A stretch of 54,416 nucleotides of DNA from Gammaproteobacteria bacterium. GTDB taxonomy: Bacteria; Pseudomonadota; Gammaproteobacteria; UBA9214. This document shows, in pieces, positions 24,440-33,636 of this stretch (position 1 is the stretch's first letter; every line of letters starts with the position of its first letter). The notes beneath the pieces were generated by a model. That model saw only the letters and a program-made list of their open reading frames with translations. It did not search any database and was not told the DNA's origin. The DNA lies in assembly GCA_022340485.1 (NCBI GenBank), contig JAJDNX010000038.1, positions 1 to 54,416 of the forward strand, read 5' to 3'. A program made the translations under genes and the position numbers.

Positions 24440-25774
24440 ATGCAGCGGCAGCCTTCACAAAAATATCTTCCGAAATACAAGGGAGCATCCTGGATCGAGG
24501 CCAGCCTTCCGGAGCAGGCGCAGGTGTGGATGCTGGGCAAGCAGCTTTCCGTAAAGAAGGACCGCTATCACAGCGCGGCCTATGCAGAGGAAATGCGCAA
24601 GGCAATTGGACCGGATCCATGGGACTGGCCGAAACACACCCTGTATTTTATCTCCGATGTACATGCCGATGCCGATGCCTTTATTGCCTCGCTGGTTGCC
24701 TCCGGTGGGATTGCGAAGACCGGGGCACAGGACAAAGACTTCAAACTCACCCGTGAAGGGGCGAAGGCACGTTTTCTGATTGGCGGGGACTGCTTTGACA
24801 AAGGGCCAAGCACACTGCGCCTGTTGCGGGTTATCCGGTTGTTGATCGATCGTGGTGCAGATGTAAAGTTGCTGGCCGGTAATCATGATATCCGCATGTT
24901 GATTGGCATGAAGTCAGTCGGCGCAGAGCCGGACCCGAGAACCGATCACTTTTTCATTCGTATGGGGCCAAAAATGGTTCCTTTTCTGGCCGAGATCCGT
25001 GAACACTACCTGATGGGCAAAAATGCATTACGTGATATACCGAATACCCGTGAGTGCAGGCGAAAACTCTACCCCCCGAAGAGCTGGTTTCGGGAATTCC
25101 CGCAACTGGCCGCCTGGGTGATGCCGGAAGCGACCATCGCGCGCGAGGTGAAAAGGCTACGCAAGAAGATGAAAGTCTTTGAGGCAGATTGCGAGCGGGC
25201 AGGGCTCAGCCTGCGCATGGTGTACGCTGCCGCGAAGAAATGGCAGGAATTGTTTTTACATCCCGGGGGTGAATACGCGTGGTTTTTCCAGAACATGAAG
25301 CTTGGTCGCCGCGAAGGCTCGTTTATTTTTGTCCATGCCGGCATCGATGACCGCATGGCCAGGCTGATCAGCGAGAAAGGCATGAAACATATCAACCGGG
25401 AATTCCGCAAGCAGATGTACAGGGACCCGTTTGATTTCTACTATGGTCCGATGGCCAATATTATTCGTACCAAGTATCGCCCGGTAGACATGCCACTGAC
25501 CCGGCTTGGCGTCAAGCTGCTAAGAAACAAGAGTGCTGTGCATGCCATTGTTCATGGCCACCGCAACCTGCTGCATGGGCAACGTGTTATGCTGAGAAAA
25601 GGCATGGTCAATTTCGAATGTGATACCACGCTGGATCGCAATACCCGGGGAAAGGAGGGACTTGCAGGCACTGGGGCAGCGGTCACTATCTTCAGGCCGG
25701 AAGGAATAGTGATGGGGATCAGTAGCGATTACCCTTTTATCAAGGTCTTTGAACCGGCATTGATCAATCACTAG
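24440..25774 (+). CDS. calcineurin-like metallophosphatase
   Basis: A 444-residue metallophosphoesterase with SDVHAD (72-77), GGDCFDKG (115-122), AGNHD (146-150), VHAGID (about 295) and VHGHRN (about 372), all the metal ligands of the calcineurin-like fold. A 110-residue helical insertion between the third and fourth motifs makes it longer than usual. The start at the ATG 24440 is preferred to a TTG two codons earlier; no strong ribosome binding site. It lies 192 bases after the histidine phosphatase gene, so it may have its own promoter, but it is on the same strand and just ahead of the amphi-Trp-like gene. Likely acts on a nucleotide, phosphoprotein or phosphoester. Confidence 0.88.
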   Translation: MQRQPSQKYLPKYKGASWIEASLPEQAQVWMLGKQLSVKKDRYHSAAYAEEMRKAIGPDPWDWPKHTLYFISDVHADADAFIASLVASGGIAKTGAQDKDFKLTREGAKARFLIGGDCFDKGPSTLRLLRVIRLLIDRGADVKLLAGNHDIRMLIGMKSVGAEPDPRTDHFFIRMGPKMVPFLAEIREHYLMGKNALRDIPNTRECRRKLYPPKSWFREFPQLAAWVMPEATIAREVKRLRKKMKVFEADCERAGLSLRMVYAAAKKWQELFLHPGGEYAWFFQNMKLGRREGSFIFVHAGIDDRMARLISEKGMKHINREFRKQMYRDPFDFYYGPMANIIRTKYRPVDMPLTRLGVKLLRNKSAVHAIVHGHRNLLHGQRVMLRKGMVNFECDTTLDRNTRGKEGLAGTGAAVTIFRPEGIVMGISSDYPFIKVFEPALINH

Positions 25775-25829
25775 GCAATTTTTTCTCAGATGCCGCGTGA
25801 TGGGAAATGTTGCTAACGGAACAGGTAAA

Positions 25830-26099
25830 ATGAGAAGTGGGAAAAGAAGTTTCCGTCACCAGTCACTGCAGGATGAAAAGTCCATTCAGGAAATTCTGCA
25901 AGCCATTGGTAGCGGAATAGCCAAAGGCAAAATCACCTTCAGTGATGAAGACGAAAAGATTGTCATGCGACCGGAAGGTCTGCTGGATCTCAAGCTGACC
26001 GCTACCCAGGAAGACAATCTCAACCGCTTCACCCTCAGGATCAGCTGGCAGGTCGAGGAGGAGGGGGCGAAAAAGAAGAAGTCACTCACCGTGAAATAG
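25830..26099 (+). CDS. small amphi-Trp-like protein
   Basis: A protein of about 89 residues: basic N-terminus, a helix (SIQEILQAIGSGIAKG), an acidic turn, then alternating strands ending in RFTLRISWQVEEE and a lysine run. The order helix-strand-strand ending in L.I.W resembles the amphi-Trp domain, a small family that NCBIfam links (from memory) to HprK-related and ATP-grasp genes. Start is uncertain: ATG 25830 has AACAGG upstream, while ATG 25800 or GTG 25797 would add 10-11 residues. Role unknown; possibly a carrier or partner protein for the kinases. Confidence 0.6.
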   Translation: MRSGKRSFRHQSLQDEKSIQEILQAIGSGIAKGKITFSDEDEKIVMRPEGLLDLKLTATQEDNLNRFTLRISWQVEEEGAKKKKSLTVK

Positions 26100-26290
26100 G
26101 CTGGCAATGCGCAGGGTTGCTGCACGAGTGTTGCAAGGGTGTCGTTCCTACGGGTATAGGCAGGTTATTTAGCCAATAAAAAACAATACGTTACGATATC
26201 GGTATTGATGACGTCTTCAAGGCGATCGAAGTTAAAAGACTTTGCTGAATGATTTTTTACAAAGTCATCATAAGTTGTTATCTTTTAGGC

Positions 26291-27001
26291 ATGCGCGCGA
26301 TCATAACCAGGCATTACAAAACACTAATCAATGCGGCTGATGAGATTCTGGGTTGGGGGGATTCACCGCGCGACAGCGGCTGGCAGGCAGATCTCGAGTA
26401 CATCAGTGCCCGGCTGCGGAAGCACCGCATCAAATTCGATGCGGTTTACTCGAGTGATCTGGAACGTGCCAGGCAGACGGCAATGTTTCATGCGCGGCTT
26501 CTGGGTATTCATCTGATCCACGACACAGCGGCACTCAATGAGGTCAACTACGGGAAACTCTACAAAAAGAAAAAGAAGTGGGTGGCCGAACACTACCCGC
26601 AATACAAGACCGACCCGGATTTTGTGTACCCGGAAGGTGAAAGCTTTCGCCAGATGCAACAACGCAGTGTCAACTATCTATCCTCCCTCGCGGAGAGTCA
26701 TCCCTTGCAGACCGTTCTGATTGTTGCGCATGCCGGCGTCATACGCGGACTGATAAGTCATTTCCTCGGGCTCGATTATGCGGAAAATCTGAAACATAAA
26801 ATATCTCACCGCTACATTGGTGATTTTCTGTTTCGAGGGAAGACCTGTGTGCATTATAACGAGTTGGGTAAACCGTCCGGATTTGTGAGTGGCGGTGTCG
26901 TCAAGGTCCCCTTTAGCTGTCCAGCGGCGGAGATGTCATCGGTATCTTCAGAAGCAAGGTCTGCGCCTGAATTTCCCACCCAGCCTGTTGTTGGTCTCTA
27001 G
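26291..27001 (+). CDS. histidine phosphatase with RHY motif
   Basis: A protein of about 236 residues of the phosphoglycerate-mutase-like superfamily: ITRHYKT (where the family has RHGxT), YSSDLERARQTA, a NEVNYGK acid region and VAHAGVIRGL. The Gly after the catalytic RH is Tyr, an uncommon but tolerated change. The ATG at 26291 places the motif near residue 6 as usual; an in-frame ATG at 26249 would add a hydrophobic 14-residue leader. The last 40 residues are low-complexity. It resembles cobC/phosphatase-type enzymes, with substrate unknown. It is the last gene of the plus-strand cluster and converges on the Na/Pi transporter. Confidence 0.82.
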   Translation: MRAIITRHYKTLINAADEILGWGDSPRDSGWQADLEYISARLRKHRIKFDAVYSSDLERARQTAMFHARLLGIHLIHDTAALNEVNYGKLYKKKKKWVAEHYPQYKTDPDFVYPEGESFRQMQQRSVNYLSSLAESHPLQTVLIVAHAGVIRGLISHFLGLDYAENLKHKISHRYIGDFLFRGKTCVHYNELGKPSGFVSGGVVKVPFSCPAAEMSSVSSEARSAPEFPTQPVVGL

Positions 27002-27006
27002 CCAAG

Positions 27007-27024
27007 TCCTGCAGACCTGCAGGA
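27007..27024. terminator. inverted repeat between convergent genes
   Basis: TCCTGCAG-AC-CTGCAGGA is a perfect 8-base inverted repeat in the 89-base gap between two convergent genes. There is no T-run. It could act as a bidirectional stem for 3'-end formation, but this is inferred from position. Confidence 0.35.
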
Positions 27025-27090
27025 TATTGCACAAACGAAACAGTTTTCCCCAGGTGTGCGATTTGTCGTCCTGATGGATGCAGGGCGTAT

Positions 27091-28890
27091 CTAGGCGGCA
27101 CTCTCGGATAATTCCTCGGGCATGACCGATTTGGCCATGCGCTTGGAAAAGTAGTAGATGCGTTTCAGCTTCTCGATTATATCAATTTCCAGGGTATAGG
27201 CCGCCAGCCGATTCGGTTCCGCGGCGACCAGGCGCCTGGATTCGTGCATGGCCGCGGATTCCATCAGACGGTTGATATCCGCCTTCAGTGCAATGACTTC
27301 CTGCGCTGCCTGCTGGTCATTTTCCATGACGGCATCGATGGCCAGTTCCGCCGTGCTCATGATGACGTCATGCAGCTTGCGCAGCATCTCGCGCGTTTCC
27401 TTGCTGATCGTTACGTGCTCATCGATGCCCTCGTTGCCAAGATAGACCATGTCCGTTTCAATGATATCGCCGATATTCTCGAGGTCGTTGCTGGCGCCCA
27501 TGAGCTTGATCAGCGCCCTGGTCTGCTGCTCGGTCAGTGCCTTCTGGCTGATTCGACCCAGGTAAGTGACGATATGGCCGTGCAGGATATCGACCTCGTC
27601 GTCGATCTTGGCAATATTTTTCAGCATTGCCCGGTCGCCATTGATAACAGCAGGCAAAATACCCTCCAGCATTGCCCGGACGCGAGATCCCATGTTGCCG
27701 ATTTCCAGGCGCGCGCGGTCCAGGGCCAGCGATGGCGTCTCGAGGAGTTCCTCGTCGAGGTATTTCGGCTTGGCGATGATGAGTTCTTCTATCGGTTTGT
27801 CCGGAACCAGTTTCTCTACCAGGCGGGCAAACTGACTGGTAAAGCCAATAAAGATAATCGTATTCGCCACATTGAAAATCGTATGGGCGTTGGCGATCTG
27901 CCGCGGTGCCTCTGAGGCAAGCCGGTCTGTGCCTGTCAGTTCCGGGTGGGCCGGTGAAAGCCAGGTAACAAATTCAGCAAGCTGCGGTATCAGACCGACC
28001 CACAGGACGACACCGAATACATTGAACAGGACATGCACCGTAGCGGCCCTGACCGCCTCGCGGGGCTTGCCGATTGAAGCCAGCATGGCGGTCACACAGG
28101 TGCCGATATTGGCACCAAAGGCCAGTGCGATACCGGCCTGCAAAGTGATAAATCCCTGGGTGGCCATGACGATGACGATACCGGTGGTTGCCGAGGACGA
28201 CTGGATCAGACCGGTAAAGACGGCGGCCACCAGAATACCGATTAGCGGGTTTTCCATCGTCGCCATCAGGTCGAGAAATGGCTGGTAACTGCGCAACGGA
28301 CTCATGGCATCACTCATGACACTCATGCCGAAGAACACCAGGCCCAGCCCCATCAGCATGCCGCCATATTGCTTGATCTTTTCCTGCTTGGAGAAGAACA
28401 GCATGCCGAAGCCCACGGCCACCATCAGCAGTGCCGCCTTGGTCACCTTGAAAGCAACGATCTGGGCCGTGATGGTGGTGCCAATATTGGCACCCATGAT
28501 GACGCCGATGGACTGGGACATGGACATCAGCCCGGCGGTGATAAAACCCACCACCAGCACGGTGGTCACCGAGGAAGACTGGATGATGGCAGTGACGAAC
28601 GCCCCGGTTGCCGCCCCCATGAAGCGGTTGGTGGTAAGCTTCGCCAGGATGACCTTCATGCGTTCGCCGGCGACCGCCTTGAGCGCATCCGCCATTTGTT
28701 CCATGCCGAACAGGAACAGGGCGAGTCCGCCAAACAACGTCATGCCCATGTTCCACCAATTGATGCCACTTTCAGCAGCGGAGTCGGCATAGGCCGGAGC
28801 GACGCTGAACACGGTCAGCACGGCAAGTGCCAGCAGCAAAAAGCGCGACACTGATAGGTTCAGACAGGCAAGCCGCAAGCTGCTATACAT
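27091..28890 (-). CDS. Na/Pi cotransporter with C-terminal PhoU domain
   Basis: A 599-residue NptA/PNaS-family protein. After a signal-like hydrophobic N-terminus (to about 36) come two inverted membrane halves, each with the transport motif QSSS (104-107 in QSSSVTT, 230-233 in QSSSATT), and GANIGTT / GANIGTC partners. Residues about 390-580 are a PhoU-like helical domain (NDLENIGDIIETD). It imports phosphate with sodium or adjusts cytoplasmic phosphate. ATG 28890 is chosen because AGGGGGGAT precedes it by a good distance; the longer frame to 28974 lacks this. It is the third PhoU-type domain in the window. It is followed upstream by uspA and ppk1 on the same strand. Confidence 0.93.
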   Translation of the reverse strand: MYSSLRLACLNLSVSRFLLLALAVLTVFSVAPAYADSAAESGINWWNMGMTLFGGLALFLFGMEQMADALKAVAGERMKVILAKLTTNRFMGAATGAFVTAIIQSSSVTTVLVVGFITAGLMSMSQSIGVIMGANIGTTITAQIVAFKVTKAALLMVAVGFGMLFFSKQEKIKQYGGMLMGLGLVFFGMSVMSDAMSPLRSYQPFLDLMATMENPLIGILVAAVFTGLIQSSSATTGIVIVMATQGFITLQAGIALAFGANIGTCVTAMLASIGKPREAVRAATVHVLFNVFGVVLWVGLIPQLAEFVTWLSPAHPELTGTDRLASEAPRQIANAHTIFNVANTIIFIGFTSQFARLVEKLVPDKPIEELIIAKPKYLDEELLETPSLALDRARLEIGNMGSRVRAMLEGILPAVINGDRAMLKNIAKIDDEVDILHGHIVTYLGRISQKALTEQQTRALIKLMGASNDLENIGDIIETDMVYLGNEGIDEHVTISKETREMLRKLHDVIMSTAELAIDAVMENDQQAAQEVIALKADINRLMESAAMHESRRLVAAEPNRLAAYTLEIDIIEKLKRIYYFSKRMAKSVMPEELSESAA

Positions 28891-28988
28891 GGATATCCCC
28901 CCTAAACAAATGTTTGTTATTTGAATGGATAATGCCGGAGCCGGCATTTGTCGTAGCCAGTCGCCGCAAACCAATCGTTACCGCGATT

Positions 28989-29471
28989 TCAGGATTTAGG
29001 CTTTTTTCCGTCCTTGACGATCATGACCGGGATCGGTGCAAGACGTACCACCTGTTCCGCCTTAGAGCCGAGCATGGCTCGGGCAAGTCCGGTACGTCCC
29101 TGGCTGCCCATGACGATCATGCGCGCACGGATTTTTTCCGCCGATTCGAGTATCCGGTTGACCGGCAAACCGACAACCAGCATGGTCGAGGCATATTCAA
29201 TGGCGTGCAGCCCGGGATGCTTTTTCTTCATTTTGTGGAAAAATTCATCCAGCATCTCTGCGGCAACGTCTTCCATGCGTCGCAACTGCTTGTCTTTTCC
29301 CTTGACCGCATAGTAACCCGGTGCCTCGCTGAGATCATGGACTACGTGCAGTATGACGAGCTTGCTGCCCAGTTTCTCCGCCAGTTCGGCCGCACAGACC
29401 AGCGCAGTTTCCGAATGGGGTGAAAAATCAACGGGGACCAGGATGGATTCGTTGTTGTCTTTTTTTGTCAT
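28989..29471 (-). CDS. universal stress protein UspA family
   Basis: A 160-residue UspA-fold protein: an N-terminal strand ILVPVDFSPHSETAL and the nucleotide-binding loop VMGSQGRTGLARAMLGSKAEQVVRLAP, cut here to its core GSQGRTG. The GxxGxxxxG pattern is kept, so ATP binding is likely. It sits between ppk1 and the Na/Pi transporter gene on the same strand, about 66 bases from ppk1. Its setting suggests a stress link to phosphate storage, which is inferred. A 20-residue extra helix (KGKDKQLRRMEDVAAEM) occupies the middle. Confidence 0.92.
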   Translation of the reverse strand: MTKKDNNESILVPVDFSPHSETALVCAAELAEKLGSKLVILHVVHDLSEAPGYYAVKGKDKQLRRMEDVAAEMLDEFFHKMKKKHPGLHAIEYASTMLVVGLPVNRILESAEKIRARMIVMGSQGRTGLARAMLGSKAEQVVRLAPIPVMIVKDGKKPKS

Positions 29472-29537
29472 GAATAGACTCCGTGCAAGGGTTGACCCTG
29501 TTGCTGCGAATATGCCGCCCGCTCAGACGGCAGGTCG

Positions 29538-31826
29538 CTAGTTTTGCTTCAGGCGGTTATGAAAGTGATCCAGCAGTTTCTGGCGCAACTTGGCCTGCTG
29601 GTGCTTCGAGGCCGCGGCCATGCGTTTCTGTGCCAGCTCGATGAAGGTCTCCTGTGAGCTGAGTGTCTTTTTGCCCGTGGTGTCCTTGCGCTCGATGTAG
29701 GTGCCGTCCGACTGCATTTCCCAGACGTCCTTGCGGCTGGACAGCTGCACATCGATGATCAGGCGCAGTTCCTGCCGCAGCTTGGGATCCTCAACAGGGG
29801 TCACGACCTCCACGCGGCTTTCCAGGTTCCGCGTCATCAGGTCGGCGGAGCCGATAAAATACTCTTCCTCACCGCGGTTATGAAAAAAATAGATGCGGGC
29901 ATGCTCGAGGAAGCGGCCAATGACGCCAATGACCTGGGTTGTTTCTGTCAGTCCGGGCAGCCCTGGCCGCAGGCGGCAGGTGTCACGGACGATCAGATCC
30001 ACCTTGACGCCTGCCTGAGAGGCACGATACAAGGCGCGGGTGATATCCACATCTTCCAGGGCATTCATCTTGAACTGGATCAGCCCCGGGGTGTCCGCGC
30101 TATGTTGCTTGATTTCGCGGTCAATCTTTTCCAGCAGGGCCTTTTTCAGGGTATAGGGCGAGGTCAGTATCTTGCGATACCGGGGTGGAGGTGAATATCC
30201 AGTGAGATAATTGAACAGCTCGGTCAGGTCCTGGGCGATGTCATTGTCACAGGTCAGCATCCCGAGGTCGCAATACAGGCGTGCAGTACCGGCGTGGTAG
30301 TTGCCGGTACCGATGTGGGCATAGCGGCGCAGGCCATTGTAATCCTTGCGGATCACCAGGATGACCTTGCTGTGTGTCTTGAGACCTACGACACCGTAGG
30401 TGACATGGATGCCAGCCTGCTCCATGCGCCGTGCCCAGCGTATATTTGCCGCCTCATCGAAGCGCGCCTTCAGTTCGACAAGTACCGCCACCTGTTTGCC
30501 ATTGCGCGCCGCATTGACCAGCGAATCGACAATGGAGCTGTCTTCCGATGTGCGATACAGCGTCATCTTGATTGCCAGCACCTTGGGGTCTTCACTGGCG
30601 GTGCGCAGAAAGCGTTCCACGCTGGTAGTGAAGGACTCATAGGGATGCTGCATCAACAGGGCACCACGCTCCCGGATGATGTGAAAGATATTTCGAGTGT
30701 CGTGTACCAGCCGGGTATGCTCGACCGGCTTGTGGGGAGGGTCATGCAGTTCCGGGAAATCCAGACCGGCAATCTCGAACAGATCACGCATCGCCATCAG
30801 TGATTCAATGCCATAGACATCGGCTACCTCGTCCAGTCCGAGTTCGGCGGCGAGCATGCCCTTGTGGGTCGGGTTCATTCTTTTATCGACCTGCAGACGG
30901 ACAATGGGGGCGAAATGACGATCACGCAATTCGGTTTCGATCATTGCCAGCAGATCATCGGCTTCCTCTTCCTCGCTTTCGACGATTGCGTTGCGAGTAA
31001 CCCGGAAAAGTTCACAGGAGTTAATCTCCATACCCGGAAATAACAGGTCGATGTTGTGAGTGATGACATCCTCGATCTTGACAAAGGTATGACTGTCACC
31101 AACACGCAGAAAACGTGGCGCGATTTCCTTCAGCATGGGTACCTTGACACGCGCATAGTGGCGGGTGCTACCACCCTTGTAGCCTAGTGTAACCAGCAGA
31201 TTCAGGGCAAGGTTGGAGATAAAGGGAAAGGGGTGCCCAGGGTCCATGGCGAGCGGTGTCAGCAGCGGAAAGATGTTGTTAATGAATGTGTTGCGCAGCT
31301 GTTCACGGTCTTCCTGGTTGAGATCGAGATAGCGGGTGAGGCGTATCCCCTGGGCATCCAGCAACTCAAGCAGTTGCCGGTAGATACGGTTCTGTTCGCG
31401 ATGGATATCCCGTACCACCAGCTGGCTTTCCTGCAGTTGTTCCAGTGGTGTGCGGCCGTCCACCGAGGGGGTACGGATCCCGGCAGCGATCTGTTGTTTC
31501 AGGCCGCCAACACGTTTCATGAAGAATTCGTCCAGGTTGCTGCTGACGATGGCGAGGAACTTGACGCGTTCCAGCAGGGGGGTGGTGTCGACTGCAGCCA
31601 TGTGCAGTACCCGACGATTGAATTCCAGCCAGGTCAGCTCCCGGTTGAGGTACAGACCGGGATCATCCAGGTCGATCGTTTGCGGCTGCCTGGCCCTTGC
31701 CGGTCTTGCTGCCTTCTTGCGTGGAACCGGAGTCGTGCCAGCGGATTTTACGCCGGCAGAAGTGCTTTTCTTGGGCAGCTTCAGGGTCGAGTCATTCGCT
31801 GGGGTAGTTTCGGTTGGCTTTTGCAT
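29538..31826 (-). CDS. ppk1: polyphosphate kinase Ppk1
   Basis: A 762-residue polyphosphate kinase, which builds polyphosphate from ATP. The conserved N-terminus begins at LYLNRELTWLEFNRRVL (58-74). The autophosphorylated histidine is His485 in GLKTHSK, preceded by KARFDEAANIRWA. The C-terminal domain has YFIGSADLMTRNLESRVE. Compared with E. coli Ppk (688 residues), there is an extra 50-residue N-terminus rich in Lys, Pro, Ala, Ser and Thr (PRKKAARPARARQP), like a histone-H1 tail. A purine-rich GGAAGAG precedes the ATG. The promoter lies in the 209 bases divergent from the second CNNM pair; I saw no Pho box there. Confidence 0.96.
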   Translation of the reverse strand: MQKPTETTPANDSTLKLPKKSTSAGVKSAGTTPVPRKKAARPARARQPQTIDLDDPGLYLNRELTWLEFNRRVLHMAAVDTTPLLERVKFLAIVSSNLDEFFMKRVGGLKQQIAAGIRTPSVDGRTPLEQLQESQLVVRDIHREQNRIYRQLLELLDAQGIRLTRYLDLNQEDREQLRNTFINNIFPLLTPLAMDPGHPFPFISNLALNLLVTLGYKGGSTRHYARVKVPMLKEIAPRFLRVGDSHTFVKIEDVITHNIDLLFPGMEINSCELFRVTRNAIVESEEEEADDLLAMIETELRDRHFAPIVRLQVDKRMNPTHKGMLAAELGLDEVADVYGIESLMAMRDLFEIAGLDFPELHDPPHKPVEHTRLVHDTRNIFHIIRERGALLMQHPYESFTTSVERFLRTASEDPKVLAIKMTLYRTSEDSSIVDSLVNAARNGKQVAVLVELKARFDEAANIRWARRMEQAGIHVTYGVVGLKTHSKVILVIRKDYNGLRRYAHIGTGNYHAGTARLYCDLGMLTCDNDIAQDLTELFNYLTGYSPPPRYRKILTSPYTLKKALLEKIDREIKQHSADTPGLIQFKMNALEDVDITRALYRASQAGVKVDLIVRDTCRLRPGLPGLTETTQVIGVIGRFLEHARIYFFHNRGEEEYFIGSADLMTRNLESRVEVVTPVEDPKLRQELRLIIDVQLSSRKDVWEMQSDGTYIERKDTTGKKTLSSQETFIELAQKRMAAASKHQQAKLRQKLLDHFHNRLKQN

Positions 31827-32035
31827 TGTTAATCTCTTCCGTTAGGGTTACCTTTTAGTGTATCAGGTTGATTCACTGGTAAGGAAGCCGTTCACGGGCC
31901 GCATACACCCTGTCCAAGGCGGGTTAAGCAGCATACCCGGCCCAGGTTTTTCAAGCTGCGCTCGATCAGGATTACCCAACCTGTTCATGGCATTGGCAAC
32001 GTGGTTGTTATTTGCACTCTCCGAAGGCGGGATAT

Positions 32036-33622
32036 ATGGATGGACTAATACAGGACCTGGGATTGTACTGGGAGGCAACAAAGGCCTTTTTCGCCTTTGA
32101 TACCGCGCGCCTGGGGGAACCGGACATGACCATCCGCCTGAGTTTCCAGGCGCTGCTGTTGTGTGGTTCGGCCTTCTTTTCCGGATCTGAAACTGCCTTG
32201 TTCTCACTGTCCCGCCTGGATCTGCAGAAGCTTCGCCGCGAACGTAACCGCCATACCGAGACCCTGCATGCCTTGCTGGATCAGCCGCGACGGCTGATTA
32301 TCTCCATTCTCTGTGGCAATGAACTGGTCAATATTGCGGCTGCGGCAAACATGACTGGGATACTGGTGACCCTGTATGGCCCAGAGCGCGCCGGCTGGGT
32401 CAGTGTCCTGGTCATGGTGCCACTGCTGCTGCTGTTTGGTGAAGTGACCCCTAAGACCATCTCGGTGTCAAACCCGGTGCGTGTCAGTACCGGGATCGTG
32501 GCCACTCCCATGAGTGTCTGGGTCAGGCTGGTTTCACCACTGGTCTGGGTGATTCGTGGCATTGCCGACCGTATCACCACGCTGATTGTCGGCGAAGAAA
32601 AGGCGGCAGAAAACATCCTGCAACTGGATGAATTCCGGACCCTGGTAGAGGAGGTTGCCAAGGAGGGGGAACTCAACGCAACCGAGCGTGCGCTGATTTA
32701 CAACCTGCTGGAGGCGGGAGATACGGAAGTCGTGGAAATCATGACCCCGCGGACACGCACGGCATTTCTCAATGCCGAGATGTCGGTGCCCGAGATGGTT
32801 GAGCGGTTTCGCAACTACCGTCACCCGCGGGTGCCGGTATTCCGTGTGCACCGTGATAATCTGGTGGGCTTCGTGCACGCCGAGGATGTCTTGCGGCTGG
32901 TGCTGGATGATACCGACCTGTCGACACTGGTGCCGGATGACATCATGCACACACCGGTGGTGGTGCCGCTCACCAAAAAGGTCGATGAAATGTTCGATTT
33001 CTTCACCAACAACAATGCCCGTGCCGCTGCCGTTCTGAATGAGTTTGGTGGGGTGGAGGGTTTCGTCACCATGAAAGACGTCCTGACCTTTATCTTCGGC
33101 CAGATTTCCGGGGATGTCGATGGGCAGGAGTTGTATCACGAACGGGATGAGGATACCTACGAAGTGGACGGCGATATGAAGCTCACTGACTTCAATAACC
33201 TGAGCAATTTCGGCATCGAGGATCCGCGCATGACGACTATCGGGGGTGTCGCCTTTCGGCACCTGGATCGTTTGCCCAGGGTCGGCGACAACATCAGCAT
33301 CGAGGATATCGTGATTACGATCCTGGAAATGGACGAGCACCGGATCGCACGCGTGCGGGTAAATCGTGGCGGTAAGCTCGAGGAGACCGGTGCCGAAGAA
33401 GGCCAGCAGGAACCCGAATTGACGGAGACGGCAGTCACGGAGGATGGTATCCGGTCGGAAGTCCCGGTCGACGAGAATGAGGCCGGCGAGGACACGCCAG
33501 TGACACAGGCAGCTGCCATAGCGGAGCATGGACATACTGATATCGACACCGATGCTGTGCCTAACAGCAGCGGCGCAGACAACGATACGCCGCAGGAACA
33601 CAGGCGCGAGGCGAGTAATTAA
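32036..33622 (+). CDS. CNNM/CorC family transporter, pair 2 subunit A
   Basis: A 528-residue DUF21-CBS-CorC_HlyC membrane protein. DUF21 carries FFSGSETALFSLSRLDLQKL and FGEVTPKT, the CBS pair EIMTPRTRT, VPVFRVHRDNLVGFV and VLNEFGGVEGFVTMKD. The CorC_HlyC domain runs to about 455, and a 70-residue acidic disordered tail (EETGAEEGQQEPE...) follows that pair 1 subunit A has only in shorter form. ATG 32036 is favoured over TTG 32012 and follows GAAGGCGGG. It lies 15 bases before its partner, with the same A-then-B order as genes 14457-17080. Probably a metal or ion exporter; substrate unknown. Confidence 0.92.
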   Translation: MDGLIQDLGLYWEATKAFFAFDTARLGEPDMTIRLSFQALLLCGSAFFSGSETALFSLSRLDLQKLRRERNRHTETLHALLDQPRRLIISILCGNELVNIAAAANMTGILVTLYGPERAGWVSVLVMVPLLLLFGEVTPKTISVSNPVRVSTGIVATPMSVWVRLVSPLVWVIRGIADRITTLIVGEEKAAENILQLDEFRTLVEEVAKEGELNATERALIYNLLEAGDTEVVEIMTPRTRTAFLNAEMSVPEMVERFRNYRHPRVPVFRVHRDNLVGFVHAEDVLRLVLDDTDLSTLVPDDIMHTPVVVPLTKKVDEMFDFFTNNNARAAAVLNEFGGVEGFVTMKDVLTFIFGQISGDVDGQELYHERDEDTYEVDGDMKLTDFNNLSNFGIEDPRMTTIGGVAFRHLDRLPRVGDNISIEDIVITILEMDEHRIARVRVNRGGKLEETGAEEGQQEPELTETAVTEDGIRSEVPVDENEAGEDTPVTQAAAIAEHGHTDIDTDAVPNSSGADNDTPQEHRREASN

Positions 33623-33636
33623 AGAAGGGTGATCGG

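Noticed and set aside
32534-33601. 355-codon minus-strand frame over the second CNNM pair
   Set aside because: Shadow of a clear DUF21-CBS gene.
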